Shown here one piece after another: positions 1-11,029 of a stretch of 64,000 bases of DNA. The notes under the pieces are model-generated. The model was given only the letters and a program-made list of their open reading frames with translations, was not told where the DNA came from and searched no databases. Every line of letters begins with the position of its first letter. Positions within the stretch are counted from its first letter, which is position 1. This stretch comes from Corythucha ciliata (lineage: Eukaryota; Arthropoda; Insecta; Hemiptera; Tingidae). Position numbers and translations under genes: made by a program. The stretch is taken from positions 46,604,198 through 46,668,197 of the forward strand of contig CM075937.1 of NCBI GenBank assembly GCA_038030265.1, given 5' to 3'.

Positions 1-951
1 TCATCTGTTCCTTTGGTGTGTGGAGTGCCTCAGGGGACTGTGTTGGGCCCATTGCTGTTTATTCTTTTTGTGAATGATTTAATGAGTTTGAAAATTCATG
101 GTCAGATCTTTGGCTTCGCAGATGATACTGCAGTCTTGTTCTGGGGAAATGATTACAGTGAGCTGATTAAGTTGGCTAGCGGTCAAATAACCTTAATTAA
201 GCACTGGTTTGATGCTAATTTGCTTAGTATTAATTTAGATAAGACAGCTGCTATGCGATTCTCCTTAAAAAAGTTTTCTAAACCTGAGCGCCATAAAGTT
301 AAGATCCACGAATATCTTTGCGATTTTCCTTCAGATAGTGTGGAATGTGACTGTAGGTCTATCAACTTTGTGGAGTCTTATAAATACCTCGGTGTGTTTT
401 TTGGTGTAAATTTAAAATTTGGTCAACATATAGAAGTGATTGTCAAACGAATTCGTAAATTTTTTTTTAGTTTTAAAATTTTGAGATCTATTGTTAGTCA
501 GAAATTATTGAGAAACATTTATTTTGCCTTAGTTTACCCAATTATTAAGTACGGTATTGTTGTATGGGGAAGTTCAAATGAGGCACATCTCAGGCCTCTT
601 AAAGTAGCTCAGAATACTATTCTTAGGATAATGTTACATAGATCTCCTAGAAGTAATACTAATGAATTGTATAGCTCCTTGCGTTTACTTACTTTGGATC
701 AGATTTTTTTACTCTATTCTTGCATCCACTTGTACAGAAAAGGTATTCCTGAAGAACAATTGGGACTCGTCTCTTGTACTAGAAATTCAGCTCTTTCTAG
801 CATAAGATTGCCTAAGTGTAATCTTGAGGCTGCCAGGAGGACAGCGTTTTTCACTGCCATTAACTTTTGTTATCTTAATAAGTTAGACCTAAGATTATTC
901 CACTCGTTAGTCTCCTTTAAGAAATATGTAGGCCTTTTGATTAATGCTTAA
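1..951 (+). CDS. LINE reverse transcriptase, C-terminal part (partial)
   Basis: The frame is open from base 1 to the TAA at 949-951, about 316 residues. It enters the reverse transcriptase palm just before motif B (GVPQGTVLGPLLF). The catalytic motif C (FADD, in GFADDTAVLF) follows, then the thumb (NLDKTAAMRF, YKYLGVFF) and the usual C-terminal segment (YPIIKYGIVVWGSS). The enzyme copies the element RNA at a nicked chromosomal target. The N-terminal endonuclease and fingers lie outside the window. No frameshift or stop is seen in this part, unlike the other LINE copies here, so this may be the youngest. There is no separate start codon; the protein continues from upstream. Confidence 0.88.
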   Translation, partial: SSVPLVCGVPQGTVLGPLLFILFVNDLMSLKIHGQIFGFADDTAVLFWGNDYSELIKLASGQITLIKHWFDANLLSINLDKTAAMRFSLKKFSKPERHKVKIHEYLCDFPSDSVECDCRSINFVESYKYLGVFFGVNLKFGQHIEVIVKRIRKFFFSFKILRSIVSQKLLRNIYFALVYPIIKYGIVVWGSSNEAHLRPLKVAQNTILRIMLHRSPRSNTNELYSSLRLLTLDQIFLLYSCIHLYRKGIPEEQLGLVSCTRNSALSSIRLPKCNLEAARRTAFFTAINFCYLNKLDLRLFHSLVSFKKYVGLLINA

Positions 952-1270
952 GTTTTCTCATTCTGTATAGTTTTTTATATAACTTAGTTTGTAATTTTGA
1001 TCATTGTTAGCTCTACAAATATTCAGGAAATATTTTTGTTTTGTTGTTGTAATTTTGTAATTTGTATTTTTGATCCTTGTTTTAGCTCTGCAAATATTCA
1101 GGAACTATTTTTGATTTTGTTTTTTTAGTGTACGGAACAGAACTCTGCCCCTTGCCACAAGCCTTTTTGGCTTTTTAAGGGGTAGGCCTAAATCTTTTTT
1201 CTTGTATTTTTCTCTTTCTTGTGTTTTTTTTTCCTGTATGGTCAAAAATAATAAATAAATAAATAAAAAT
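1..1270 (+). mobile_element. Non-LTR retrotransposon (LINE), 3' part, cut by window edge
   Basis: This is the 3' portion of a LINE whose 5' part lies outside the window. It holds the end of the reverse transcriptase frame (1-951), a T-rich 3' UTR (952-1245) and a tail of tandem AATA/TAAA units at about 1247-1270. The tail abuts an unrelated tandem array that starts near 1271, so the 3' insertion boundary is visible. Tails of short A-rich repeats rather than a pure poly(A) are common in Jockey/CR1-group LINEs. The clade assignment is inference. Confidence 0.85.
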
Positions 1271-1770
1271 ATAGGGCGTCAAACCATGACGATAATGGTC
1301 AGTTAGGGCATTTTTGGCGGGCGACTGGTCGATTTTGCCATTTTCAGGGCGCGAATCGTCAGTTATACTTTGCCCAAACATAGCAGCATAGGCGGGTTCA
1401 ATTAGTCCCTTCTAGCCAATTACGCACGAATCGTTATTTTGACCATTCTTGGCGCGCAAATGGTCTATTTTGCAGCGTTCAAGACAGGAATAATCTGTTA
1501 AGGCATTTCCAGGCCGCCTAGAGTCATTTTGGTCATTTTAGAGCGAGAATCATAAATTTGGCTGTTTTCTGGGCGCGTGAAGGCATTTTGACGGCTTTAT
1601 ATAGCGGTAAATGCCCATTTTTAGGGCGCAAATAGCCCTTTTAAATGCAAGAATCGTCAGTTTTGCCATTTGCGGGCGCAATGACCCCCGCCATCGGCGC
1701 GTTTTAGTTTAGGTAGTTTTAGGTAGTGAATTACTGTCCTGTCGAGCCATTTTCAGTCAGTCTAGCGAAG
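1271..1770 (-). repeat. Degenerate ~32-bp tandem array, family A (reverse orientation)
   Basis: Successive imperfect units read, on the minus strand, roughly as GCCCTAAAAATGGCAAAAC followed by TGACGATTCGCG. Unit length is about 30-33 bp. The array ends at 1745-1830 in a motif shared with other family A arrays (GCTTGGG...TTTGC, then GGATCCGC). There is no coding frame. Confidence 0.75.
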
Positions 1771-1849
1771 CACACAATCACCCAAGCCCAAGCCCCTTGC
1801 TTGAGCAAATCCTGGATCCGCATCTGAGTACGAGTATGCCATTTTTAGA

Positions 1850-2167
1850 TCGTGAATAGCCAGGAGCTTTATTTGTTTTGAGATTGTTTATTGCATATTT
1901 AAGCTCATTAAACGTTACCGGTCTTATAAATTGCGAAGACGCTGATGGAGGCAGCGTCGGCAGGTCTTCCTCATCTCTTTCCCCTTGCAGCGGCATAAAT
2001 GTTTCTTCGAGGTGCTCTGCAAATAGTTCAGCTTTCTCTCGGGGACTTTTGGCCCATTCTCCGTCCAGCTTTTTAATCGGAGGAATGTGTTCTTTGGGAT
2101 GCTTAAGCGATTTAGTAATCTTCCACAGGGAGTAATCCGTGTCCTTTCCTGGAGTTAACTCCATCAA
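1850..2167 (-). pseudogene. Jockey-type ORF2, endonuclease-RT linker fragment
   Basis: This fragment continues the preceding endonuclease after a frameshift. It contains the conserved pre-RT linker (SLWKITKSLK, REKAELFAEHLEETF) and ends at the first reverse transcriptase block (NNLKTNKAPGY). Sequence beyond about 1850 turns into array DNA and would encode nonsense residues. The RT palm is absent. Confidence 0.8.
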
Positions 2168-2232
2168 TAGTCTGGCATGTGTTTCTTGCTTGATTTCCTT
2201 GTTCAGGGCGTCAAGCCGAGTCTTTAGCCAAT

Positions 2233-3213
2233 TCAGTTTTCTTTGTCACAAGGAGCTCTACTGTTTTGCCTGAGTTTCCTCGCCTTTCTTTTTTCCCTAA
2301 CCAGCTCTCTAACCTCACGGGGATATGTGGTGTGGCTGATTCTTGCAATGTTTTCTGTAGGCGTGGCAGACCAAGCAGCTCGCTGAATACATTTGACGAA
2401 GTTCCCAGCTTCCTCTTCTAATTGTTCCGGTGATTTTAGAGGGACTGAAAGGTTAATATTAGAGGCGACGTATTCCCTGAAAACATCCCAACTAGTGCGT
2501 TGAGTGACTAGCCTTGGCCGGTCTTCCTTCAAAATGATTGAGCCGCTAATCGTACGAACAATAGCAGAATGATCTGACATTAGACTGCCACAGTCTTCTA
2601 CGTGAATGAAGTTGTCCGATACTCCCTTGACCACAAAAAAATCAATGAGATCAGGAGTCTTTAATGGGTCCTTGGGCCAATACGTAGGCTTTCCTGATGA
2701 ATGGAAACTGCAATTTTTTCTTCTCCCAGCGGAGAACAACTCTCGTCTTTTTGTGGTTGTTAGCCTCGAGCCCCAATATGTGTTCTTTGCATTGAAATCC
2801 CCGCCGATGAAGAAATTAGCACCCAGACTATCCATTAACGATAAGTAGTCCTCTTCTTTCAGTGCGTATCTGGGAGGGCAGTAGATGGCAGAAATGCTAC
2901 AGCTTTTGCTATTTACGGATGCTTTAACTGTTGCTACTTGCATGAACCCTTCCTGGATACTGGGTTCCACGTAGTGTTGAACGGTGCTCTTAATGAAGAT
3001 GGCTGCTCCTCCTCGCGGTCTACCTGTTGGGTGGTCCGCACAATAGCACGAGTAGCCTTTGATTTTCATGTGAGATGACCTCGTGAAATGAGTTTCTGAG
3101 ATCAAACAGATATCAACTTTTTCTTGATGGACAAATAACTCAAGTTCTGAAGCATGTTGCCCCAATCCATTTGCGTTCCACGCTGCTATTGTCACAGTAT
3201 TTTGACGTTTCAT
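2233..3213 (-). pseudogene. Jockey-type ORF2 endonuclease domain (broken)
   Basis: This frame of about 326 residues encodes the apurinic-type endonuclease (exonuclease-endonuclease-phosphatase fold) that nicks target DNA for LINE insertion. Visible motifs in order are AAWNANGLGQH near the N-terminus, ICLISETHF (catalytic Glu), RPRGGAAIFIK, IYCPPRY, FFIGGDFNAKN (catalytic Asp/Asn), TPDLIDFF and LMSDHSAI (catalytic Asp-His). The start ATG (3213-3211) overlaps the TGA of the upstream ORF1 remnant as ATGA at 3210-3213, which supports this start. The frame stops at 2233. The natural continuation is in another frame (1850-2167), so the reading frame is broken. The catalytic residues look intact. 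Confidence 0.85.
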
Positions 3214-3305
3214 AATTTTTGTCTAACTTTTAGGCTCTTTTCGAGGGTGCTAACCCTCTCAGCCAACAGATTATTGGTTATTTTTTGCTCGTTCACAATT
3301 GCGGC
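3211..3305 (-). pseudogene. Jockey-type ORF1, C-terminal remnant
   Basis: About 30 codons are readable on the minus strand, including LLAERVSTLEKSLKVRQKL before TGA. Their heptad spacing looks like a short coiled coil. They end in an ATGA overlap with the ORF2 start. The fragment begins abruptly at family B array sequence. Confidence 0.55.
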
Positions 3306-4030
3306 TAAAAATGAAGAAAAAACGCTCATTCACAGCCAAAATTGAGAAAATTCACGGTTTTAACCAGGGACGTAGCCAGCCTTTGATCCAGGGGTGGGCA
3401 GAGAAGATGTCGGATGTTTTAGAGACCCCAGAAAAAGAACTGGTAGTTCATTAAATCATCAAATTCTTCCCCGGAAACTGATTTGTCACAAATAGGGCCG
3501 TAATCAATCAAAAACTACCTTCTCCGTAACTCAAAACTGGCGTTTTTAACAATAACTGAAGTTATTGAGCAGACCCCAAAGTGCGTTTTATTCAGACTGT
3601 CACGGGCGGCCTTTTGCCAAGATCAAAGTGTTGTGCATTGTGCTCGAGGGGGGGGGGAGAGAGGATGGGTGGCCCGCCGGAGTTCTTTACAACCAGGTTT
3701 ATGGCCCACGACCAAAAAAAGGTTGGCCGACCCTGATTTAGAGCAATGATTCGTTTCCGAATGAAAAGGATTTCGTGTAAAATTAAAACCACTGGGAAAA
3801 ATTCCAGAACTTGATAATGAGAAGAGCGTGGGAAACTCAACATTTTCCCTTCATCCTACGGACGTTCTACGGCTTAGTTGGCCAATAATTAAGAATCAAG
3901 TTCTCGAGTTTGAAAGCAAAAACCCCATTTTAAAGTTAATAGGTTGGGGGGGGGGGGAATCTATCTGTCCTTAGCTGATACTTATGATAAAACCATACTT
4001 TTCCCGGCTTGTGGGTTGTAAAAAAATTCA
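3306..4030. other. Intergenic stretch with TE remnants
   Basis: No gene is seen. It starts with about two family B units in reverse orientation. A hAT-like terminal motif (GGGACGTAGCCAGCC) follows near 3366, then two long G runs (about 3648-3657 and 3947-3957). Confidence 0.5.
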
Positions 4031-4032
4031 GA

Positions 4033-4038
4033 TTTATT
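4033..4038 (-). promoter_or_regulatory. Candidate SETD1 poly(A) signal (AATAAA)
   Basis: AATAAA is read on the minus strand about 200 nt past the SETD1 stop codon. The implied 3' UTR (about 4020-4239) is a plausible length. No transcript evidence is available. Confidence 0.45.
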
Positions 4039-4239
4039 TTATTCTATGCCAATTATGTACACAATTCAATAAGACTATTCTATACAAAGAAAATTCAATA
4101 AAAATGTCAACTTTAATACACTGGTTTCTCCCAAGTATACAACGTGAGTGTAACACTATTTTAGCAAAGATAAAAACACGCGTTTTTTTTTTCTTTGACC
4201 GAAAGTACGTGCTGTAGGAAACACTAAAAGTCGCGTTGT

Positions 4240-7200
4240 TTAGTTCAGTGTCCCACGGCATCCCTGAGCACCACACAAACACGCTATTTTCTCTTCTTCA
4301 ATAGGGAACTTGTAGTCGTACGTAATTTCTTCGTTGATACCAATCGGTTGTTTCGAATAGATGACGATTTTCTTTTGAGAGTCGATCGTTATGATTTTAG
4401 CGTAGCAATTTGGGTTGCACGAGTGATTGATGAATCGAGCCAGATTGCCGCATTTGGTCGCGTCGATAATCGTTTCAAGATCGATTCGAAACAGGTAGGA
4501 CGAACCGATGCCCGTCGCTTCGTATTGACGTTCGCGAAGATCCGCCACGACGGGCCGTACCATTTGACCGACGTATTCTATGACCATTTCATCGGCTGCT
4601 ATGTACTCCATGGCGAAGAGGCCCCAGTCGTGGATCGACGACTTGGAAAATCTGTCAAAGGGAGAGGGAAAAATATTAGAGAACTATTGAAGCGAAAAAA
4701 AAATTAAAAATACGTACTTCAATTGTTTCTTCCTGAATTTCAAAATGTTGAATTTCAGCAAGTCGCTGTCGGAGTCCGATCCAAAAGCAGTGAGGAGCCG
4801 TCGTTGATTACTTCGAGCCTCGCGTGACAAAGCGACCATCTTATTCACGGGTGTTGGTCCTGACTTGCTACCAGCCCCACAAGTCAAATGGTCCTCAGGG
4901 GCGATGAACGCCGTCGCCATAGCGTGGTGGTGTTTTTGTTTCATTTTCTGTTTAACGTCCAATTTGTAGTAGCCCTCGGTTCGAGCGCAACCGGTTTTGT
5001 GTTCCTCGCGACGTCGTCGCTTCGATGGGACGACATCCGAGGGCGGGTGCTCCTCCCAGTGAGTGTCATTCATCCAGTAGTTCATACGGAAATCAGGGTT
5101 GGCGAGGGCTTGCTCGTAGGCAATTTTCATGTATCTGATGTCTTCCTTGTCGACGCCGAGAGTCAGGAACTCGTACAAGATGTTCATTTCGGACAGAATA
5201 TCCCTTTGCTGGTAGCGTTTTATAGGAACTGGACGTTCTGGAAGTTTTTCAGGAGTCACATCAATAGTCGGCAGGCGATTGTGATGAATCTGTTTCAACG
5301 GAGTTTTCCTACGGTCGTCAGGGAACTGAGACCGTTTGACCGACGGCACTACCGGCGTCACTTGAGCCTGAGGGCGAACTTTTTTGGGCGGTGGAGTCGT
5401 CACAATCGGACGTCGTTCCACGAATCGACCACTCGCCAAGTTGTCATTCTCGTCGTCGTTGTCAATTTCCATTCTCGGAGTGAGTGGGCGACAGTACGAG
5501 TGATCGTCCATGAGAACGCGAGCGCAGGGCGGCATTGACGGGGGCGAAGCGGACGGCGACCGTGTTTTAACTGGCGATTCTTTCAGTTCAATGGGCGGTG
5601 GTGGTGTGGGCGGGAGTGAAGCGCACATTTCGTCATCGTCCAGTGGGAAGAGGCCGTCTTCGATTGGTAGAGGAGTGGACGGTCTTTCAGGTGGTGTTTT
5701 CATTTCGTCGAAATCTTCAAAGTCCAACAAATCGAGGCAACTTCTTTCAGAGGATTCATCGTCCGAGACTTCATCAGACGACGACGAATCCGACGATGAC
5801 GAGGAGGAGGACGATGAGGACGAACTAGAACTAGCCGAAGATGACGAACTCGAAGACGAGAAAATGTGAACACGTTTTCTCGATATGATTCGCTCTTCCT
5901 CGGGTGGAATTTGAAACTCTGTTTCACTGTCATCCTCCGACGATCGATGCACAATCTCCTCGCGATCACTCGCGTCTTCGTCCGAATCAGGTCGCGCTGT
6001 CTGTTTCGGCTTAGGCGACGGAGGTTTTCTTTTTCTTCTGAAAGACGGCAGACGCGGAATGGAAGCACGGAAACCGAGGCTTATTGTACGTAGGCCAAGA
6101 GGATCCGTGTCGAGTATAGAACTGAGCGACGGCGCCGGAGGTTCGTCACTTCTCTTGGACGCTGCTTGAGATTTCCTCTCATTCTCATCCCACCATTTCT
6201 CAAATACTTTATACGCTAAATTTTCGACCATTCTCTTATTAAAGTCTTTCTTTAAAATATCCTTAAGTTCCTGAGTTATTTTTTCAACCGCAGCTTTCAC
6301 AAGAGCTTCTTCGCGGCTAATCTTTTTCGGAGGAGCCACATTGAGCGACAGCAAAGGCGGAGGCGGTATAGAAGTTAACGCTCGCAGACTGTGCGGGAAT
6401 GCGAAGGGAGCACCGAACGGTGTCTGTCCCAAGTATCCACCACTGGCGGGGTGTATTTGTCGCCACAGGGCAATGTGGTTCATGATAAGCTCAGGCACCG
6501 GTGGCGGTGGATGAGGGAAGAACGGGTTCGGATGACTGAAGCCGTTGAAAAACGGAGGCGGCGGTGGATTAACACCCCCCGCGGCGGCGGGTTTCATCTC
6601 CTCGATTTTCTGCTCACCGCTGCTCAGACTGCTCAAACTCATGCGATCGTCTGCATCCTCCTCGTTCCCTCCACCCGTCTCATCCGACGACTCGACGTTA
6701 TTCTGTAAATATGAGGAGCGTTGATTCTTTTCAAGCAGCGCCCTTTCGGCCAGATCTCGCTGACGCGCAGCTCGAATTTCTTCAACCGTCTCCTTGTGAC
6801 ATTCCAAATAAATTTCTCTGTTTAAAAATGGCGAGGGTGGCGTAGACAAAGGCTCAGGATCCGGCCCGTTGTCAAATGAGGCAACTGGCGACCCATCGGC
6901 ACTGTCCAGTCCAGGTGGCAAAGGCATTCGGTTATTGAGAAAGTGTTCCCCCTCGCCCCCTGATCCGTGATCATCGTCCGATTCAGTCGAATTGATGATC
7001 TGCAGAAGGGATGAAGGTGCTCCGTCGTTACCCCCTGGAGTTTTTCCTTTGAGAAGCAACTGAATCCGAGTGTCCAAATCCAGTTTTTTCTTCTCCAACG
7101 GACTCGGCGGTTTCGCCGGAGTAGTCGGCTCAGTCGTTTTAGGCGGTGGAGACGGCCAATTGGGAGTAGGTGGTGGCGGGGTGGGATTCCATTCGGCGGG

Positions 7201-8555
7201 CCACGACGGCACGTTCCAAGGGGTGAAAAAGGGTGGGGGCGGAGGAGGGGCGGCCGTATGATGGGTATGGTGGTAATGGTTATAATCAAACGTCGCGCTA
7301 CTTCCGCTTCCAGCGTTAAAATACTCCTTCGGAGTGGGAGGGTAGGATCCAGGGAAACTGCGTGGGCTAGGATCTCCACTGTAACCGCTGTCTTTCGGTG
7401 TAGGTGTGTCCTCTTTGAAAGGCTTCGCTTTCAATTTTCGAACATCTTCCAAAGGTTCCGATTTTTTTTTCAGTTCCGGCGGTGGTGGAGGCGGTTGACC
7501 GGTGTTGCTAACCGACGATGGTGGAGGAGGAGGAGGGGGTGGTAGCGGTGGTTTAGAAGTTGGCGTCGGCTGTGGCGGAGGTTCTTCTTTTTTCTTCTTC
7601 TCGACCGTCAATTCATCGAATAACCTTTGTAGCTCCTTTCCAAAAGGGTCTAAAATCACCTAAAAACAACAAATAATTGTATTACGAGTTGTTACAGTTT
7701 GGATTGCCCCCCCCCCCAAAAAAAAGAACTTACTTTGACGATCTGCCCCATAACGGACGAGTCATTCAGCTTTTCTACACACGCCTTAGCTGCTTTGACA
7801 TCCTCAAACGTTATCTTCGCGAGTCCCAAATGTCTCTGCGTCACAGGATGATAGCAAATACACATATCCTGAATCTCGCCAAATTTCGAAACAATATCCC
7901 GTAAAAAGGACGCGTTGATGTTATCGTTTAAATTAGACATGGTCACTTCGACAGGAGGCGGGGTGCCCACGTAGTTGGCGTCGATTTTATATCGCGGCAC
8001 CGCCAGGTCGACCGCATCCACTCGCGACGTCCATATTCGAACGTAGGGGGGTCGCGGGTCACGCACTTGAACCGGAGGGTAGACACTGTCGGTGGGGTTG
8101 ACGCCGTCATACCTGTAAACTTTGACGGCACCTTTTACAAGAAAAGGATCGACGAGTAGTTTGTAACTTTTATATCGGGGGTGTGAGGAAGACAGTCCAA
8201 CGGTGGTGGGAGGGGCTGAAGCGTCCGGTGGTGGCGGTGGAGGCGGTTGACCGTGAGAGTGACCTTGAGGATCTTGGGAGTGAGGAGGATGTTGATGAGG
8301 TGGGTGTGGTGGGGGAGGTGGATGTAGATGATGATGATGAGGAGGAGGAGGAGGTGGCAACTGATGTCCACTGTGGTGGTGGTGGTGATGATGAGTCGAA
8401 TGTTTATGATGGCTGCCGTGATGACGCGAATGGGAATGCGAATGCCGACGACTTCCGTGGTCACTGCCGCTTCGTCGCTCGCGTTCTCTCTCGCTTCGCC
8501 CACTACTTGAAGAGTAATGGTGATGAGTTCGGTGACTTCTTGGAACGAGATCCAT
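4240..8555 (-). CDS. SETD1: Histone H3 lysine-4 methyltransferase SETD1 (COMPASS subunit)
   Basis: Three exons are read: 8555-7734, 7659-4718 and 4651-4240. Their GT-AG introns are only 74 and 66 bp and the frame is kept, giving about 1,391 residues (fly and human proteins are about 1,640-1,700). In order: a His/Ser/Pro-rich N-terminus; a SETD1 RRM (about 203-280, RNP1 HLGLAKITF); a long Pro/Ser/acidic linker; a DHSY motif near 993 resembling an HCF-1-binding site; the N-SET region (about 1090-1250) with WDR5-binding Win motif GCARTEG (1164-1170); the SET domain with [15 protein letters not shown] (NHSC at 1330-1333) and EEITYDY; and the post-SET C-x-C-x4-C ending CRGTLN. All catalytic features look intact. 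It should methylate H3K4 at promoters within nuclear COMPASS. The start is uncertain: a strong pyrimidine tract and AG lie just upstream (exon from about 8561), so an earlier exon may add residues. Confidence 0.94.
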
Positions 8556-8561
8556 ACCGGA

Positions 8562-9214
8562 CTTTGTAGGGGTAAGAGGTTGTGGGGATGGGGAAAGGGG
8601 GAAGCGAAGAATAGGAAGAAAACGGATCACCACCACGTTGGTGGTTTCTCGTAGAGTGATCCAAACAGACTATCTGAAACAAACCACAAATAACATCATG
8701 AATATGTCCAGCAGTCACAGAGATCTGACCGTTTTCGGTCCACATATCAAGTTTCTCTGTCAAATAGCCTGTTAGCAGTTATAAAAGCGAATTTGAGGTT
8801 TCAGAGTGAAAATTCATTGCTTTGCAGGACTCCCCCTCCCCTACTTGAGCATACTCTGATTCGCACCCTCCATCTACAGACTCCTTAAAAATCTGGCCTG
8901 AGCCTTACTCTCGGTCTGAATAAATCAAGCAGTCTCGGGTCCCATCACTCAGGCTCTTTGACCATTACCCAGGCCCGGATGCGTATTTACAAACCCCGCA
9001 TACCGATTCAGAACCTCATTGTAAGTTCTGAGTTCGTTTGGGGTTTGTACCGCCTCAACTACAAAGCCCTTACCAATTCAGAACTCGCCTCCCCACGTCT
9101 TCTAGTGGGCTCCTTGCGCGCAGTTTTTGTTCGTTCGTAGAATGAAGACTTCGGTTCTTGCCATTTGACACGATTAATACCAGAATCTGGCGGATCTAGG
9201 ATTTTATCTTGAGA
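8562..9214. other. SETD1 5' flank, likely UTR intron and promoter
   Basis: On the minus strand the 8562-8600 stretch is strongly pyrimidine-rich and ends in AG, like a 3' splice site. A second acceptor-like TTTCAG lies near 8674. Transcription therefore probably starts farther upstream, with 5' UTR intron(s). Remnants of hAT-like termini are visible near 8842 and 8960. No other gene is seen. Confidence 0.4.
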
Positions 9215-9766
9215 AGGGTTCTATGTATACCATAATTCCGCTCTTGCGGAAAAGGCTAATTAACACATTTTCTCAATTTAGTATATTTACTGCCGAAGCA
9301 AGTACAAGCAGACAAATACTTGTGGGCCAGTTAAGATTGGGCCGGCCTAACTGTTTCAAACTTTTTTTCAATGGGAAGTCCTTTCTATTTGACAGCGACC
9401 GATTATGCGAATTGTGCAATTTTGGCGAGCAAGACGATATGTATCACTTTTTATTTCACTGCCCTCTGTTGAGTCCGTATAGGAATCGATTTATTAGTAG
9501 TTATATAGATGTAGCTAATTCGGATATTGACAATTATTGACTATTATTAAGGATTCACTCCAAGAAACAATTGGAAGATTTACATTTTTACGTTTCTTCC
9601 GCACTTACGTATAAGGATTTCATTAATTCATTAGTTTTAGATTAATTTATACTAATGTAGGTTTCATTGTATTGTCTGGTATTGTATTTTTCACCGAACG
9701 AAGTCATTTTTGTATGGGCGATTGCCCGGGAACAAATAAATTTACTTGAACTTGAACACATTTTCT
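9215..9766 (+). mobile_element. LINE fragment, 3' end only
   Basis: A 5'-truncated non-LTR element. A frame (about 9223-9540) encodes the C-terminal part of ORF2, including a Cys/His cluster CELCNFGEQDDMYHFLFHCP of the kind found at the C-terminus of Jockey/R1-type proteins. It ends in a 3' UTR closing with AATAAATTTACTTGAACTTG, a terminal motif typical of LINE 3' ends. The reverse transcriptase core is absent. Confidence 0.7.
9223..9540 (+). pseudogene. LINE ORF2 C-terminal domain remnant
   Basis: About 105 residues carry the pattern C-x2-C then H-x4-C (CELC...HFLFHC), the zinc-binding C-terminal domain of many non-LTR ORF2 proteins. The sequence just before lacks the RT palm and thumb, so this is a truncated copy and not an independent protein. 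Confidence 0.6.
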
Positions 9767-9832
9767 CAATATTAGTAGCGAATGTGCTCTTTATCGAATA
9801 TGAGATCTTTACAGGATATAGCTGTGAACAGA

Positions 9833-10148
9833 AGCTGATCCTGGATTTCCTTTATGGAGGGGCTTGGGAAATTGTGTGCCTCGCTCTACTAAAAAAATGA
9901 CTTGACCGCCATTCACTGCCTATTCAAAGCATAAAAACGGCTAAACTGACTATGATCGCGCTCCAAAATGGCAAAACTGGCGATTCGTGCAGCCCAGAAA
10001 ATATCGTGATTCCAACCTCGAAAATGGGTAATCGACTATTATCACTCTCAAAACGGCCAAACTGACTCCAAGCACAAAAAAATGGTTGAACTGACGATTC
10101 CCGCCCTGAAAATTCGCTAAACAGATGATTCCTGGAAACGGTCTATTA
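9833..10148 (+). repeat. Family A leader and short ~32-bp array
   Basis: The leader (GGATTTCC then GGGGCTTGGGAAATTGTGTG, 9833-9930) is shared with 17430, 22659 and 34925. It runs into degenerate units of the form GCCCTAAAAATGGCNAAACTGA up to the palindromic element at 10152. A few more units follow at 10341-10400. Confidence 0.6.
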
Positions 10149-10151
10149 AGC

Positions 10152-10342
10152 CTCAAGGGGGAGTTGCACATGTGTTTCCTCGACCCCCCTCCAATCATAC
10201 CTCGCCTACTCCGCGTTACGAAAATTACCGCCGTATATTCACAAGAAGCAGAAATAAGGCGGTAATTTCCGTAACGCGGAGTATGTGAGGTATGATTGGA
10301 GGGGGGGGGGTCGAGGAAACACATGTACAACTCCCCCTTAAA
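10152..10342. mobile_element. Palindromic MITE-like element (TTAA type)
   Basis: The two arms (about 10153-10230 and 10265-10341) are nearly perfect reverse complements. They share AGGGGGAGTT, TGTGTTTCCTCGACCCCCC and CGCGTTACG. The right end reads CCCCCTTAA and the left CCTCAAGGGGG, suggesting a TTAA target, as for piggyBac-type elements (inference). A related, longer element is at 18346. Confidence 0.75.
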
Positions 10343-10404
10343 ATGGTCTAACTGATGATTTGCGCCTTCAAAGTGGCTATCTACACCCAAAAGGCTACCA
10401 AACA

Positions 10405-10920
10405 TGCATGGGCGTAGCCAGAGGGGGGCAGGGGTAGGCAGCTGCCCTGCTCTAGACTCGAAAGCGCAGATTTAGTGGGGCAGCTGCCCAACCCTATAGA
10501 TACGTTCTGAAAGTATAAATCCTTCAGGATAACCATATTTTGTTTCGTCAGAGCCCACACTAAAAAAAAAAAAAAACTTGTCGAGGATTTTTGTTAAACA
10601 ACAAAACGAATTTCGCAAGGCTGACATCCCAATTTCGCGGTTTTTGCACCCTAAAATACCGTTTTCGCAGATCTGACACAAGTGAAAAGCCAATTTTTCA
10701 AATTTTACGTCTCTAAACAAAAACGCTGCAAATTTTTGCACATGGGTTTATTATTCGTGAATGTAGCCAAATATTGCTGCCAAAAGCTTGAAATTACGTG
10801 AAAATCGACACCCCACACCCCTATGATATCAAAACCGTGGAAAATCCCCATTTTGGTCCCGCTTTTGGTTGATCCGCGAGTTAGTTGCTCCCAACTAGAT
10901 CCCAAATCTAATCACAATTT
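10405..10920. repeat. Interspersed repeat with hAT-like end
   Basis: It begins with ATGGGCGTAGCCAGAGGGGG. The first part matches 41805-42000 and the second part matches 40540-40720 (GGGTTTATTATTC, GAAAATCGACACCCCACACC), so it is a dispersed element with at least three partial copies here. No coding capacity is recognised. Confidence 0.6.
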
Positions 10921-11029
10921 TTAAAATAACCCATTTTGGGGTTAAATGTTCATTTCTGAGGTTAAACTCTAAAATTTGGTATAAAACTGCTTTTTTTGAA
11001 TCCTCTGAAATTGGATTTTTGAATGCGCA

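Larger units (their letters stand above)
1850..3305 (-). mobile_element. Jockey-type LINE, internal fragment
   Basis: On the minus strand this holds the last about 30 codons of an ORF1 (from about 3305), the endonuclease half of ORF2 (3213-2233) and, after a frameshift, the linker up to the start of the reverse transcriptase (to about 1850, ending KAPGY). Both ends are cut by array sequence, so the copy is truncated at 5' and 3' ends and cannot be active. The reading WNANGL...ELE...ICLISETHF is characteristic of Jockey-clade endonucleases. Confidence 0.85.

Noticed and set aside
5510..5869. Open frames antisense to SETD1
   Set aside because: They mirror Ser-, Asp- and Pro-rich codons of the real exon. 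They have no domain of their own.
7706..7717. C run in the first SETD1 intron considered as an assembly gap or frameshift
   Set aside because: It is inside the intron, the flanking GT-AG sites keep frame (…IVK then VILDPFG…), and the family match continues across it.
8183..8569. Acidic and Val-rich plus-strand frame opposite the SETD1 N-terminus
   Set aside because: It is the complement of the His/Pro-rich codons. There is no independent evidence.
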